A stretch of DNA of 64,000 nt from Eleginops maclovinus (taxonomy: Eukaryota > Chordata > Actinopteri > Perciformes > Eleginopidae), in contig NC_086349.1 of NCBI RefSeq assembly GCF_036324505.1, positions 25,475,759 to 25,539,758 on the forward strand, in the 5' to 3' direction. Each line of letters begins with the position of its first letter. Position 1 is the first letter of the stretch. Made by a program: the position numbers and the translations under genes. Under the pieces are notes generated by a model. That model was given only the letters and a program-made list of their open reading frames with translations, had not been told where the DNA came from and did no database searches. Positions 43,801-64,000 of the stretch are shown here, piece by piece.

Positions 43801-43967
43801 CTTCTTCAGGTGGCCCCTAACATTTTGTCTCCCATTCTCTGACATTTTTTCAAATTTCAGAATGTTCTTCTAAATGTTGATTTTTTTAAAATTCCGATTC
43901 TTTTAACAAAATGATCACTTTTCTTGTTAGTGTCTATTAAAGTTACACAAAACCAGTACTGATAAAG

Positions 43968-44165
43968 TCCGTACACAGGGACTTGAACCGGCTACCCTAC
44001 AGCCCCCAGCCCAACTCCCTACTGACTGAGCCGCTACCGAACAGACCTCAAATATGGACTGCTACTCTGAGAGGTCTCAGTTCCCCATTGCTCCTGGGCA
44101 CTGTAGTAACAGGATGGGTTGAATCAAATTTCACTGTGTGTGCTGTGTGTGACAAATAAAGCGGG
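43968..44165. mobile_element. Rearranged SINE with head and tail in opposite orientation
   Basis: 43975-44035 is the antisense of a tRNA-type head (GGACTTGAACCGGCTACCCT, ACTGACTGAGCCGCTACC). 44045-44160 is the sense body and tail (TATGGACTGCTACTCTGAGA, GGATGGGTTGAATCAAATTT, GACAAATAAAGCGGG). Confidence 0.7.
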
Positions 44166-44754
44166 TTTTGTCCATAACATCTCAACCCTTAATGCATCAA
44201 TGTACCTAGAGCTTAGAAGTACGACCCGCAAAGCTATATCCTTGAACTTCCAGAGTATATCCGCTTCTAGTGACACTCTGATTGTTTCCCAGAACAATCA
44301 GAGAGGGCAACATGCTACCAGTAGACATTTAGCGGGGGTATTCACTGAGCGCGACACCTCTGGGTTTAGCTCAGTATTAAATCCAGATGGCTTTAGAGAG
44401 AGTTATTGGTAGAATACGAACATCTTGTCAAATTAAAACTCTGCTCTTTTTCACTCCGGGCCGATTTCATGTAGGTAATCTGACTCCATATCTACACGTG
44501 TGTTTATTGGTCAGCATTTGCTTGGCACGGCTTCCTGGTGTTGGATATGATTAATCCTTTAAAACCTCCCGTCAGACCTGGATTCTGTTTAAATCCATGT
44601 GATTATAATCCATCAAATCATCATCAGCACAACAGAAGGCATGCTGGGTAATGTTTCCCCGTGCCGGTTTCATGCTCAATCGGAACAAAAACACCTGACG
44701 GATTAAACCTATCAGAGGCCGCGCTCCGTGATCCTCTGCACACATAATCCAGCT

Positions 44755-44756
<2 letters not shown>

Positions 44757-44789
<33 letters not shown>
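44757..44789. repeat. (AC)16 microsatellite
   Basis: Short perfect tract. Confidence 0.96.
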
Positions 44790-44791
<2 letters not shown>

Positions 44792-45741
44792 CTTACTTTT
44801 TTAATACAGGTGTGTGTACCTCTTTATTGGGTCCGAAAAGGCTCGATGGAGACGTGATGGAGGGGTTTCTGTTCATCGATTTTCTGCTTTAAGCTTCATT
44901 ACATCCAGCAGACTCGGCTCCAGGAACAAGATCCTAAAAACAGATGTTTCCTCATTATGCTAAGGGAGTAAAACCTGAGGCACGTTCATCTATAGCACAT
45001 TCTGCAGCGAGTGCCTTAAAGCATTCAGACATATTGCAAAAAAAACACGTTTAAAAATACACTCTAGGAGTACAAGAGAACAGAAGTACACAAAGGGGGC
45101 TCAGAGAAGACGCTTGCTAACAGTTAGTTGGTTAGCGAAGTTAACACGGTTTATGCAGTGTTTGCTTCGTCTTCAGAGCAGCCTACATCAAACTGGATGT
45201 TTGCCTTAATGAGCTGTTCCTCTAATTAGGCTGATTTAATTGAAATGAATTGACTTTTTTTGTCCGAGGCACTTAACTGAATGTGTGTGTGAGTTAGTTT
45301 TACATGAGATGCTGCTGACTGCTAGTGAAGCACACAGACAAGTCTTCTCTGTGGAAAGTACATTTTGTTTCATCATATTGTCTTTCTGGGGTCAAATAAG
45401 CAAAATGTGCTATTTCTTATTCATGATTCTTGACTGTCGTCGTACAGTAGGCTACTTTTTTAAAATTTGGACAAAGGAAATGGTCACGATGTCTTGATTG
45501 ACATGATAAAATGAGCCAATGACGTTCAGCTGTAGAGGTTTCTGATGCATGCTCCACCCAAAAACTAATTGAAGGTCACAAAGGTGTTTGATTTATACAT
45601 GGAAAAGTTGTATACATTGGAACACACACACACTCTGATTGCCTATCACATTCCTTCACACTAGCGTACATAAAGCGTTTAAAGCAGTCCACTCCCTAAA
45701 CACACTCTTACATCACACTCTGTACTCTGACCAGTGTTATC
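44790..45741. other. Intergenic stretch without recognised gene
   Basis: No coding or structural feature recognised. Confidence 0.7.
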
Positions 45742-46247
<506 letters not shown>

Positions 46248-46329
46248 ATGATGTGTTAATAGCAGCACATGTCGACCTCACACTGCGACGAGTTTTACAT
46301 CCTGTCAGACTGAGAGACAGATCCATTCA

Positions 46330-47700
46330 TGACTCCTCATCTCCTCATAATGAGGACGCTTCTTTATTCCATCCTAACATAATTAGGATCTTTTGTATCT
46401 CCAGCGTATTTACCTCCTCACGACGCACCGAGTGAGCTACCTTACCTAATGAGGAACCTTTTCCATCTTCTTAATACCTTTAGAGGAAGCTTCTTTACCT
46501 TCTCATAACAAAAAAGGTCTTATCTCCTTACAACCTAAGTAGGAAGCTTATTTATTTCCACCATACCTAAAAAGGAAAGTACTTTATCTTTGAACTGCCT
46601 AACAGGGAGGCTTCTTTGTGTCCTAACTGTGTATGTCTATCTCTACACTACCTTAAAAGGACACCTGCCTAACGAGGACGCTTCTTTAGCTCCTCAATAA
46701 AAGTCCCCTCATACATAACTGGGACGTTTTTTTATCCCTTCAAATAGGATCCTTACTAAACTCCTAATAAGGAAGTATCTTTATCTCCTTACAACCTAAC
46801 AAGGATGCTTCTCTGCATCGGGGATGTTTCTTTATCTTCACACTATTCAAAAACTCTTACTTAACTCCTAACTAGGATGCATCTTTAACTCCTCACTACC
46901 TAACGAGAATACTTTTGTTTATCCTCATAACTAGGAAAAGTCATCTTCTTACAACCTTACAAGGACTTAAACCAACAAAAACTCTTACTTAACTCCTAAC
47001 TAGGATGCATCTTTAACTACAAGAACGTTTCGTACCTCCTCATTCCCTACGTAGGTAATGCTGTACCTCCTAATCTTACTTAACTTCCTACTTCCTAACA
47101 AGGTCGCTTCCTTATAAAGGTGGCTCTTCATCTCATCATTACTTAACAGCTCACTAATTCAGAATCTTCTTTACCTCTTTATTTCCTAGCTAAGGAGAAT
47201 TCTACACTTCTTCCTCCCTAGGAAACACCAGTAGCTCTGTACTACCCAGACACAACCTTTTTTTAATCCTTGGTTTCTTCAAACATATATCCACCTTAGC
47301 TCTGATTCTCCTATTAAGGATGCTTATTGAAGTAGTCTTGAGGCATCTTCTCTTAAGAAGGAAGCTTATTTACTTTCCGATTCCTCCACGAGCGTCCTTG
47401 CTTCCTTACTAGGCTTCCCTTTTCTCTGTAATGTGTAGTCATGAGGTAAAGGCCATCACTTTCTTTCTCTTTCATATCTAAGAACGTTTTTCAGCTTGTA
47501 TTTACTGTTCAGGCCTCCATTCTTACATCCATGTTTACTAAGGATCCTTCTCTCCTCCTTATTATCTAGGGAGCGTTCTAGCTTTGTGGATTTAACACAT
47601 ATTTAATACCTGCTAGCTGCATAAATACGTTCCTTTCCACCAGAAAGCTTCTCCCCCTCTTTGCTTCTTCATCTCCTCACTATGGGATATCCTATTTACT
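46330..47700. repeat. Old, strongly diverged minisatellite (~32-bp unit)
   Basis: Recurring blocks of the form CTTCTTTATCTCCT..ACAACCTAAC.AGGATG, for example near 46540, 46780, 46865, 47000 and 47100. Units have many substitutions and indels. The unit resembles the reverse complement of the young array at 48.3 kb (AAGCATCTTTATCTCCTTGC, CTCTAACTAAG). Confidence 0.75.
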
Positions 47701-47855
47701 GACTCGACTTCCTCCCTCTGGTTTTGATTTCCTCAGATACCTTTCCTGTTTAAAGCCTCAGATTACTTGAATTGCGCTGTGGGACGTTTGTTGTTTGTTT
47801 CTTCTCTGACTCCCACCTCCACATATGCTCATCCATATTTAATGCATGCTGTCTA

Positions 47856-47858
<3 letters not shown>

Positions 47859-47927
<69 letters not shown>
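47859..47927. repeat. (GT)34 microsatellite
   Basis: Perfect tract followed by TG-rich sequence to about 48036. Confidence 0.97.
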
Positions 47928-47928
<1 letters not shown>

Positions 47929-48039
47929 CCCTGTGGGTCTGAGTGTGTATAAATGAAACGGTGTCAGTGACTGGTCTGCGTGTATTTGTGTTTGTGTGTG
48001 TGTATATAATATTTGTGTGTGTGTCTGTGTGTGTGTGGC

Positions 48040-48240
48040 TCCCTGCTGCCTGCCACCATCTGCCGTTGTGTGAGACCGGAGGGCAGACTCGATGAGTTGA
48101 TGGAGGATCCGTGCGATCGGAGAACACGGTGAACGGTTCTCCGCGGCTTTTTCGCTGATTAAACATTTCATCACAACGTTTCACTGTTGCTAGGAGACAA
48201 ATTTAAACCGGTTGCACGACGAAAAAATCCCGTCTGCAGG
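48040..48240. promoter_or_regulatory. CpG-richer segment with RFX-like half-site
   Basis: Contains GATCCGTGCGATCGGAGAAC, a GGAGAAC/GTTCTCC inverted pair and GTTGCTAGGAGAC at 48187-48199. It lies 3.4 kb upstream of the first MAGI-type coding exon and is an alternative candidate leader or promoter. Confidence 0.25.
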
Positions 48241-48322
48241 TTTCTGAAGGAGGGGTTTACTGTCGGGGGTTTGGAGGAGAAGCTTTGTAGTTAGATAGAG
48301 GGGAAAGTAAGAGATTTCTGAC

Positions 48323-49330
48323 AAAGAAGCAAGGAGGTAAAGATGCTTCTTAGTTAGAGAGTGAGGAAGCAAGGAGGTAAAGATGCTTCTTAGAGAGTGA
48401 GGAAGCAAGGAGATAAAGATGCTTCTTAGTTAGAGAGTGAGGAAGCAAGGAGATAAAGATGCTTCTTAGAGAGTGAGGAAGCAAGGAGATAAAGATGCTT
48501 CTTAGAGAGTGAGGAAGCAAGGAGATAAAGATGCTTCTTAGTTAGAGAGTGAGGAAGCAAGGAGATAAAGATGCTTCTTAGAGAGTGAGGAAGCAAGGAG
48601 ATAAAGATGCTTCTTAGAGAGTGAGGAAGCAAGGAGATAAAGATGCTTCTTAGTTAGAGAGTGAGGAAGCAAGGAGATAAAGATGCTTCTTAGAGAGTGA
48701 GGAAGCAAGGAGATAAAGATGCTTCTTAGTTAGAGAGTGAGGAAGCAAGGAGATAAAGATGCTTCTTAGAGAGTGAGGAAGCAAGGAGATAAATATGCTT
48801 CTTAGTTAGAGAGTGAGGAAGCAAGGAGATAAAGATGCTTCTTAGAGAGTGAGGAAGCAAGGAGATAAATATGCTTCTTAGTTAGAGAGTGAGGAAGCAA
48901 GGAGATAAAGATGCTTCTTAGTTAGAGAGTGAGGAAGCAAGGAGATAAAGATGCTTCTTAGTTAGAGAGTGAGGAAGCAAGGAGATAAAGATGCTTCTTA
49001 GTTAGAGAGTGAGGAAGCAAGGAGATAAAGATGCTTCTTAGTTAGAGAGTGAGGAAGCAAGGAGATAAAGATGCTTCTTAGAGAGTGAAGAAGCAAGGAG
49101 ATAAAGATGCTTCTTAGTTAGAGAGTGAGGAAGCAAGGAGATAAATATGCTTCTTAGTTAGAGAGTGAGGAAGCAAGGAGATAAATATGCTTCTTAGTTA
49201 GAGAGTGAGGAAGCAAGGAGATAAAGATGCTTCTTAGTTAGAGAGTGAGGAAGCAAGGAGATAAAGATGCTTCTTAGTTAGAGAGTGAGGAAGCAAGGAG
49301 ATAAAGATGCTTCTTAGTTAGAGAGTGAGG
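48323..49330. repeat. 36/40-bp minisatellite, left part (~26 copies)
   Basis: Units GAGGAAGCAAGGAGATAAAG ATGCTTCTTAGTTAGAGAGT (40 bp), with a 36-bp variant lacking one GTTA. Near-identical copies imply recent expansion. AAGCA and TGCTT inside the unit are inverted, so each unit can form a small hairpin. The first two units carry GGAGGTAAAG variants. Confidence 0.97.
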
Positions 49331-51177
49331 TTTCAAGGTTTCAAGGTTTCAAGGTTTTATTTGTCATATGCACAGCAGATACAGCGTATATGTTGGCAAT
49401 GAAAATCTTATGTCGCGTGCTCCTCCAACAACTCAACATACATGGTGCAAAAGATAAATAAAATAGTGCAAAAAGAGAGAAGAATATTTACAGTAACAAC
49501 AATAAAGATTTGAGGATGTGAAATATATACATATGTGGAATACATTGAAAGTATTTAAATACTTGTTGAATGAGGAGGTATGGACAGATGCATATATTAT
49601 GTATAGCAGATGTATATGGCAGATATGTATAATATATAGATATGTGTACTATAAACAGATATGTATGGCAGATGTGTATAATATATATGTATGTGTGTAC
49701 TATAAACAGATGTGAGTAGACATTCACACAGCTCAGGAGTTCAGTAGTCTTATAGCCTGTGGTATAAAACTGTCTCTGAGTCTGGTGGTCTTGGTCCGGA
49801 TGCTGCGGTACCGTCTGCCAGACGGCAGCAGACAGAACAGATTGTTGCTGGGGTGATGGGGGTCCTTTAATATCCTACCGGCCTTCTTCCTACACCGCTG
49901 GGTGTAGAGGTCCTCCATGGATGGCAGCTCCGTCCTGGTGATGTGCTGAGCAGTTTTCACCACCCTCTGTAGAGTCTTACGGTTGAGGGCGGTGCAACTG
50001 CCATACCAGGCGGTGATGCAGCCAGTCAGGATACTCTCGATGGTGCACCTGTAGAAGTTGCAGAGTATCCTGGAGTCCATGTTGAACTTCCGCAGCCTGC
50101 GGAGGAAGAAGAGCCGCTGTCGAGCCGTCTTGGATATGACCCTGGTGTGATGTGTCCATGTCAGGTCCTCACTGATGTTTACCCCGAGGAACCTGAAGCT
50201 GCTGACTCTCTCCACAGGAGTCCCGTCGATGGTGATGGGTGTGTGTGCCTCTCTCTGCCTCTTCCTGTAGTCCACAATCAGCTCCTTTGTTTTGCTGACG
50301 TTGAGATGGAGGTTGTTGTCCTGGCACCAAGATGTCAGGGCTCTGACCTCCTCTCTGTACGCCGTCTCGTCACCGTCTGTGATCAGGCCGATGACGGTCG
50401 TGTCGTCAGCAAACTTGATGATGGTGTTGGAGCTGTGTGTGGCCACGCAGTCGTGCGTGAACAGGGAGTAGAGGAGAGGGCTGAGCACACAACCCTGAGG
50501 GGCTCCGGTGTTGAGGGTCAAGGTGGAGGATGTGATGTTCCCCATCCGCACTGCCTGGGATCTGCCCGTCAGGAAGCTCATGATCCAGTCACAGAGGGCG
50601 CTGTTGAGCCCAAGGTCCCTGAGCTTAATGATGAGCTTGGAGGGCACAATGGTGTTGAATGCTGAACTGTAGTCAATGAACAGCATTCTCACATAAGTGT
50701 TCCTCTGGTCCAGGTGGGAGAGGGCAGTGTGGAGGGTGAGGGAGATGGCATCATCCGTGGACCTGTTTGCTCTGTAGGCAAACTGCAGGGGGTCCAGTGA
50801 GTCAGGGAGGGAGGAGGTGATAAAAGTTTTGACTAACCGCTCAAAGCACTTCATGATGATGGAGGTGAGTGCAACTGGGCGGTAGTCATTGAGGCAGATG
50901 GGTTTTGTCTTTTTGGGGACAGGGACAATGATGGACTCTTTAAAGCATGTGGGGACTACAGACTGGAGCAGTGACCTATTGAAAATGTCTGTGAACACAT
51001 CTGCCAGCTGAACTGCACACACCTTGAGAGCACGGCCAGGGATGCCATCAGGTCCCGGAGCCCTGTGTGCGTTGATCCTTTTCAGAGATCTACACACGTC
51101 TGCACTGGTTAAAACCAGTGAGCAGGGATCCTGGGCCTTTTGTGCCTCCACAGCCGGGGGCTTCTCAAAGCGGATAT
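49331..51177 (-). mobile_element. 5'-truncated non-LTR retrotransposon (Rex1/CR1-like) inserted in the minisatellite
   Basis: The minus strand carries a reverse transcriptase and a 3' UTR ending in TGACAAATAAAACCTTGAAA CCTTGAAACC, a short tandem-repeat tail typical of CR1/Rex1-type elements. Both sides are minisatellite units, with AGG shared at the two junctions as the only possible target duplication. No endonuclease domain is present, consistent with 5' truncation. Confidence 0.9.
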
Positions 51178-51178
51178 A
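49733..51178 (-). CDS. LINE reverse transcriptase, intact frame but 5'-truncated
   Basis: One uninterrupted frame of about 480 LINE-derived codons to the stop at 49733. Motifs in order: [44 protein letters not shown] (motif A Asp), [20 protein letters not shown] (motif B), [13 protein letters not shown] (FADD catalytic motif C) and [20 protein letters not shown] near the C-terminus. The frame extends upstream to an ATG at 51226, but its first 16 residues ([16 protein letters not shown]) are translated minisatellite, so that ATG is not an element start. The lack of stops suggests a young insertion. It is not expected to move by itself. Confidence 0.9.
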   Translation of the reverse strand, partial: YIRFEKPPAVEAQKAQDPCSLVLTSADVCRSLKRINAHRAPGPDGIPGRALKVCAVQLADVFTDIFNRSLLQSVVPTCFKESIIVPVPKKTKPICLNDYRPVALTSIIMKCFERLVKTFITSSLPDSLDPLQFAYRANRSTDDAISLTLHTALSHLDQRNTYVRMLFIDYSSAFNTIVPSKLIIKLRDLGLNSALCDWIMSFLTGRSQAVRMGNITSSTLTLNTGAPQGCVLSPLLYSLFTHDCVATHSSNTIIKFADDTTVIGLITDGDETAYREEVRALTSWCQDNNLHLNVSKTKELIVDYRKRQREAHTPITIDGTPVERVSSFRFLGVNISEDLTWTHHTRVISKTARQRLFFLRRLRKFNMDSRILCNFYRCTIESILTGCITAWYGSCTALNRKTLQRVVKTAQHITRTELPSMEDLYTQRCRKKAGRILKDPHHPSNNLFCLLPSGRRYRSIRTKTTRLRDSFIPQAIRLLNS

Positions 51179-51330
51179 GGAAGCAAGGAGATGAAGATGC
51201 TTCTTAGTTAGAGAGTGAGGAAGCAAGGAGATAAAGATGCTTCTTAGTTAGAGAGTGAGGAAGCAAGGAGATAAAGATGCTTCTTAGTTAGAGAGTGAGG
51301 AAGCAAGGAGATAAAGATGCTTCTTAGTTG
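51178..51330. repeat. 36/40-bp minisatellite, right part
   Basis: Continuation of the array after the LINE, about four units. The first has GAGATGAAG instead of GAGATAAAG. Confidence 0.95.
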
Positions 51331-51540
51331 GATAAAGAGGAAGAAAAAGAGCTCTCTAACAAGGAAGGATGCTTCCTATTTAGGTGGTAAGGAAATGAAA
51401 GAGTGCTCTACAAAAAAATCAAGTGGGTAAAGAGGCTTCCTAGTAAGGACAAAAAGATGCTTACTACATAGGAGGCAAAGTGGTTACCAAACCTTTTGGT
51501 TAGGTAGCAAGGAAGCTTCCCAGGTAGGAGGCAAGAAGAA
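51331..51540. repeat. Degenerate margin of the minisatellite
   Basis: AGCTCTCTAACAAGGAAGGA TGCTTCC, AGGCTTCCTAGTAAGGAC and TTAGGTAGCAAGGAAGCTTC are diverged units in the same orientation. Confidence 0.65.
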
Positions 51541-51672
51541 ACAGATGTAAAGATATAGGTTGCAACTGAGCATCAGTGGCTGCAATCTGTGCTTGGTGAA
51601 ATTGATACAGGAAAAGGTGATGGAGCTATTCAGTAACTCTATGTCTTTCTTCTTGCCTGCAGCTCGGTCGCT

Positions 51673-62093
<10,421 letters not shown>

Positions 62094-63260
62094 GTGAGTA
62101 CCCATCACTTTGAAGTTGCGGCTGTTTTCCATTCTGATGGTCACTAAATGTTATATTGACGGAACGCTTTCTTAACTCTTCGGCAAGCGAGTTGAAACGT
62201 GGATATTTGAAATAAGATCTTGGAGTATGGTGAAAAAAGAGTTGACATGATTGGATGAAGTTGAACAATTGGTGTATTTGATAAAAGCAGATGGGGAAAA
62301 ATCAAGACTGAAACAGATTGTATTTATAGATGATGACGTACACGAAGCATTAGACTTCAACAAAGTCTCTGCTGCTCTGGAAAGACTAAATATGTTCTAA
62401 TAATTGTTTCAAAAATCATGTTTCGATCCAGTTTGCTACCATTTGAGGTTTTGCCTAGTAGAAGTATAAAGTAGCACACACTCACTCAGACGTTACACCA
62501 AATGCGGCTTCAGGCTATTACACTGTTGCAGAAAGATGTCCGACATTGGAATAAAAACCGGAAGAGTTTTGTTATTGCTAAATGTATTGGTTGGTGCAAG
62601 GATGTCATCACCCAGTCCTTTCATGTGCTGTGATGTTCTGTTAAAATGTGCCTCACATCAAGTTTAAGGCTTGGCTAAAGCAAATATTGAAGTTCAATGA
62701 TTGTCAACAACCTATAAGTGACCTTCCTCATCGAACCTGGTAGATAATAAAATGGAGGGGAGTGAATGGAGGCTCAAAACACCTGATCTTTGATTGTATA
62801 AAAAGGAGAAACAGTTTGAGTTGTTTGAGTAGATTAGAGTAATAGTTAGGAGTGTTGTTGATGTTGTTTTAGATCAAACTGCACTGCAAACAAGAGGAGT
62901 TGTGGCCAAAAGCCGCTCCTTTTTTCTGGACCTTTGTTCAACAGTTCTTTCTTGTACATTTCCACCAAGAAGAGTAGGAGGGGAATTCATTTGTAAAAGG
63001 AGTCTAGCTGTAGTCTTGAATAAAGTGACCCTGCAGAATCCCTAGTCTTTGCAAAGTCGTATATTCTCTATGACACTACTTGACTTAAATACTCAGAGTC
63101 TGGTCTTTGAAAATACTTCTTAAAGTCTTCTTGTGTATAGTAAGTGCTTAAGAACACAAGTGCTGTTGTCGGGACGGACTCTAAATAAATCATCAGGATG
63201 TCGTTGGTTCATAATATGGCTGTAATGATGCTTGCATCCTGTAGGGGGCACTGACAGCTC
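62094..63260. other. Intron or flank after the last magix-like exon
   Basis: AT-rich. No exon completing the interrupted PDZ was found here. CCTGTAGGGGGCACTGA at 63239-63255 resembles a CTCF core. Confidence 0.6.

Positions 63261-63346
<86 letters not shown>
63261..63346. repeat. (TG)~42 microsatellite
   Basis: One TTTG and one TATG interruption near the ends. Confidence 0.97.
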
Positions 63347-63350
<4 letters not shown>

Positions 63351-63513
63351 AGTTCACAATTAAAATGGTTGATCAGAGCAGCAGCTGAGCTTCTGTGTCT
63401 GTTCCACTGATTCAGCTGCATTCAGGTGGAAGCAACGGCGAGTATTACAGCAGGGTTAAAGAGACCTCAAACACATCGCCTCCTCTGAAACATAAACAAT
63501 AATCTCCTCTGTT

Positions 63514-63517
<4 letters not shown>

Positions 63518-63557
<40 letters not shown>
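63518..63557. repeat. (GT)20 microsatellite
   Basis: Perfect tract. Confidence 0.97.
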
Positions 63558-63558
<1 letters not shown>

Positions 63559-63668
63559 TCTGCACTCTGTTAGCCACGCCTCCCTTCCAGCTGTCTCCCT
63601 CTCGCTCTGACTCCAGCTCACTCTCAGTATTGCTTGTTCGCTTTCAGAGGCAAAACCTTGCCTCACAC

Positions 63669-63772
63669 AGAGAGACAGGTGTACAGAGAGACAGGTGTAC
63701 AGAGAGACAGGTGTACAGAGAGACAGGTGGAAAGAAAGACAGGTGGAAAGAAAGACAGGTAGACGGACAGAC
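63669..63772. repeat. Short tandem repeat, 16/14-bp units
   Basis: AGAGAGACAGGTGTAC repeated about 4 times, then GGAAAGAAAGACAGGT variants. Confidence 0.93.
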
Positions 63773-63813
63773 AGGTAGCTTCTTGTTTCTGCTCTGTTTC
63801 TACTCTGTTCATC

Positions 63814-63862
63814 ATGTTGGAGCGACTGCAGTCCGCTCTGAAAACTGTCAAGGACTCCAAAC
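63814..63862 (+). CDS. Possible first coding exon of an unidentified gene
   Basis: ATG TTG GAG ... encodes MLERLQSALKTVKDSK and ends in a strong donor AAC|GTAAGT (phase 1). An amphipathic helix is plausible. It has no acceptor immediately upstream, so it looks like a start exon, either of the next gene or of an alternative transcript of the MAGI-type gene. I do not recognise the sequence. Confidence 0.35.
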
Positions 63863-64000
63863 GTAAGTTTCTCAGCTTGTGTGTGTGTGTTTGTTCAAAG
63901 TGTGTTCTGGGGACCACCAGCGGTTCAAGGTCCTTATGGGGTCAGTGAACGTGTCCGATTCATTCACTAGAAATTGCATTTTTTTCCTTTTACAAATATT

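Noticed and set aside
50147..50665. 172-codon plus-strand frame across the LINE
   Set aside because: Antisense shadow of the reverse transcriptase.

Overview
The window is nuclear DNA from a teleost fish, most likely an acanthomorph/percomorph. The evidence is spliced vertebrate genes with canonical GT-AG introns, very long (CA)n and (CT)n microsatellites, fish-type tRNA-derived SINEs, hAT-like MITEs, a Tc1 remnant and a Rex1/CR1-like LINE. No bacterial, plasmid or CRISPR features are present. Most of the window is intronic or intergenic, and nearly all long open frames are translations of dinucleotide repeats. Region by region: (1) 107-17255, minus strand: the 5' part of a voltage-gated L-type calcium channel alpha-1 gene, best matched to CACNA1F (Cav1.4). 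Twelve exons with mutually consistent splice phases encode the N-terminus, all of domain I, the beta-subunit-binding AID, the I-II loop and segment IIS1. The rest of the gene lies beyond the left edge. (2) Intron 8 of this gene (2180-5958) carries, on the opposite strand, seven tRNA-Lys(UUU) genes interleaved with three decayed copies of a RecQ-like helicase fragment. (3) 17256-51660 has no recognised protein gene. It holds several large minisatellites (72-bp unit at 23.5-24.8 kb; purine-rich ~34-bp unit at 27.6-29.9 kb; an old array at 46.3-47.7 kb and a young 36/40-bp array at 48.3-51.3 kb), transposon remnants, a Tc1 copy, a LINE inserted in the young array, and a few CpG-richer islets. (4) 51673-62093, plus strand: fifteen coding exons of a MAGI-type scaffold gene (PDZ0, guanylate-kinase-like, one WW, then PDZ domains), truncated by the right edge. 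Its head-to-head position beside cacna1f fits MAGIX, which lies near CACNA1F at human Xp11.23; this assignment is inferred. (5) 63814-63862: a possible first coding exon of unknown identity. Cav1.4 is known as the photoreceptor ribbon-synapse calcium channel and MAGI proteins are membrane-associated synaptic or junctional scaffolds. Nothing here shows that the two genes are co-regulated. The observations most worth checking are a minisatellite that has copied a cacna1f 5' splice site several times, CA tracts abutting several 5' splice sites, the tRNA-Lys/RecQ composite cluster, the loss of the second WW domain in the MAGI-type gene, and nested hairpins.
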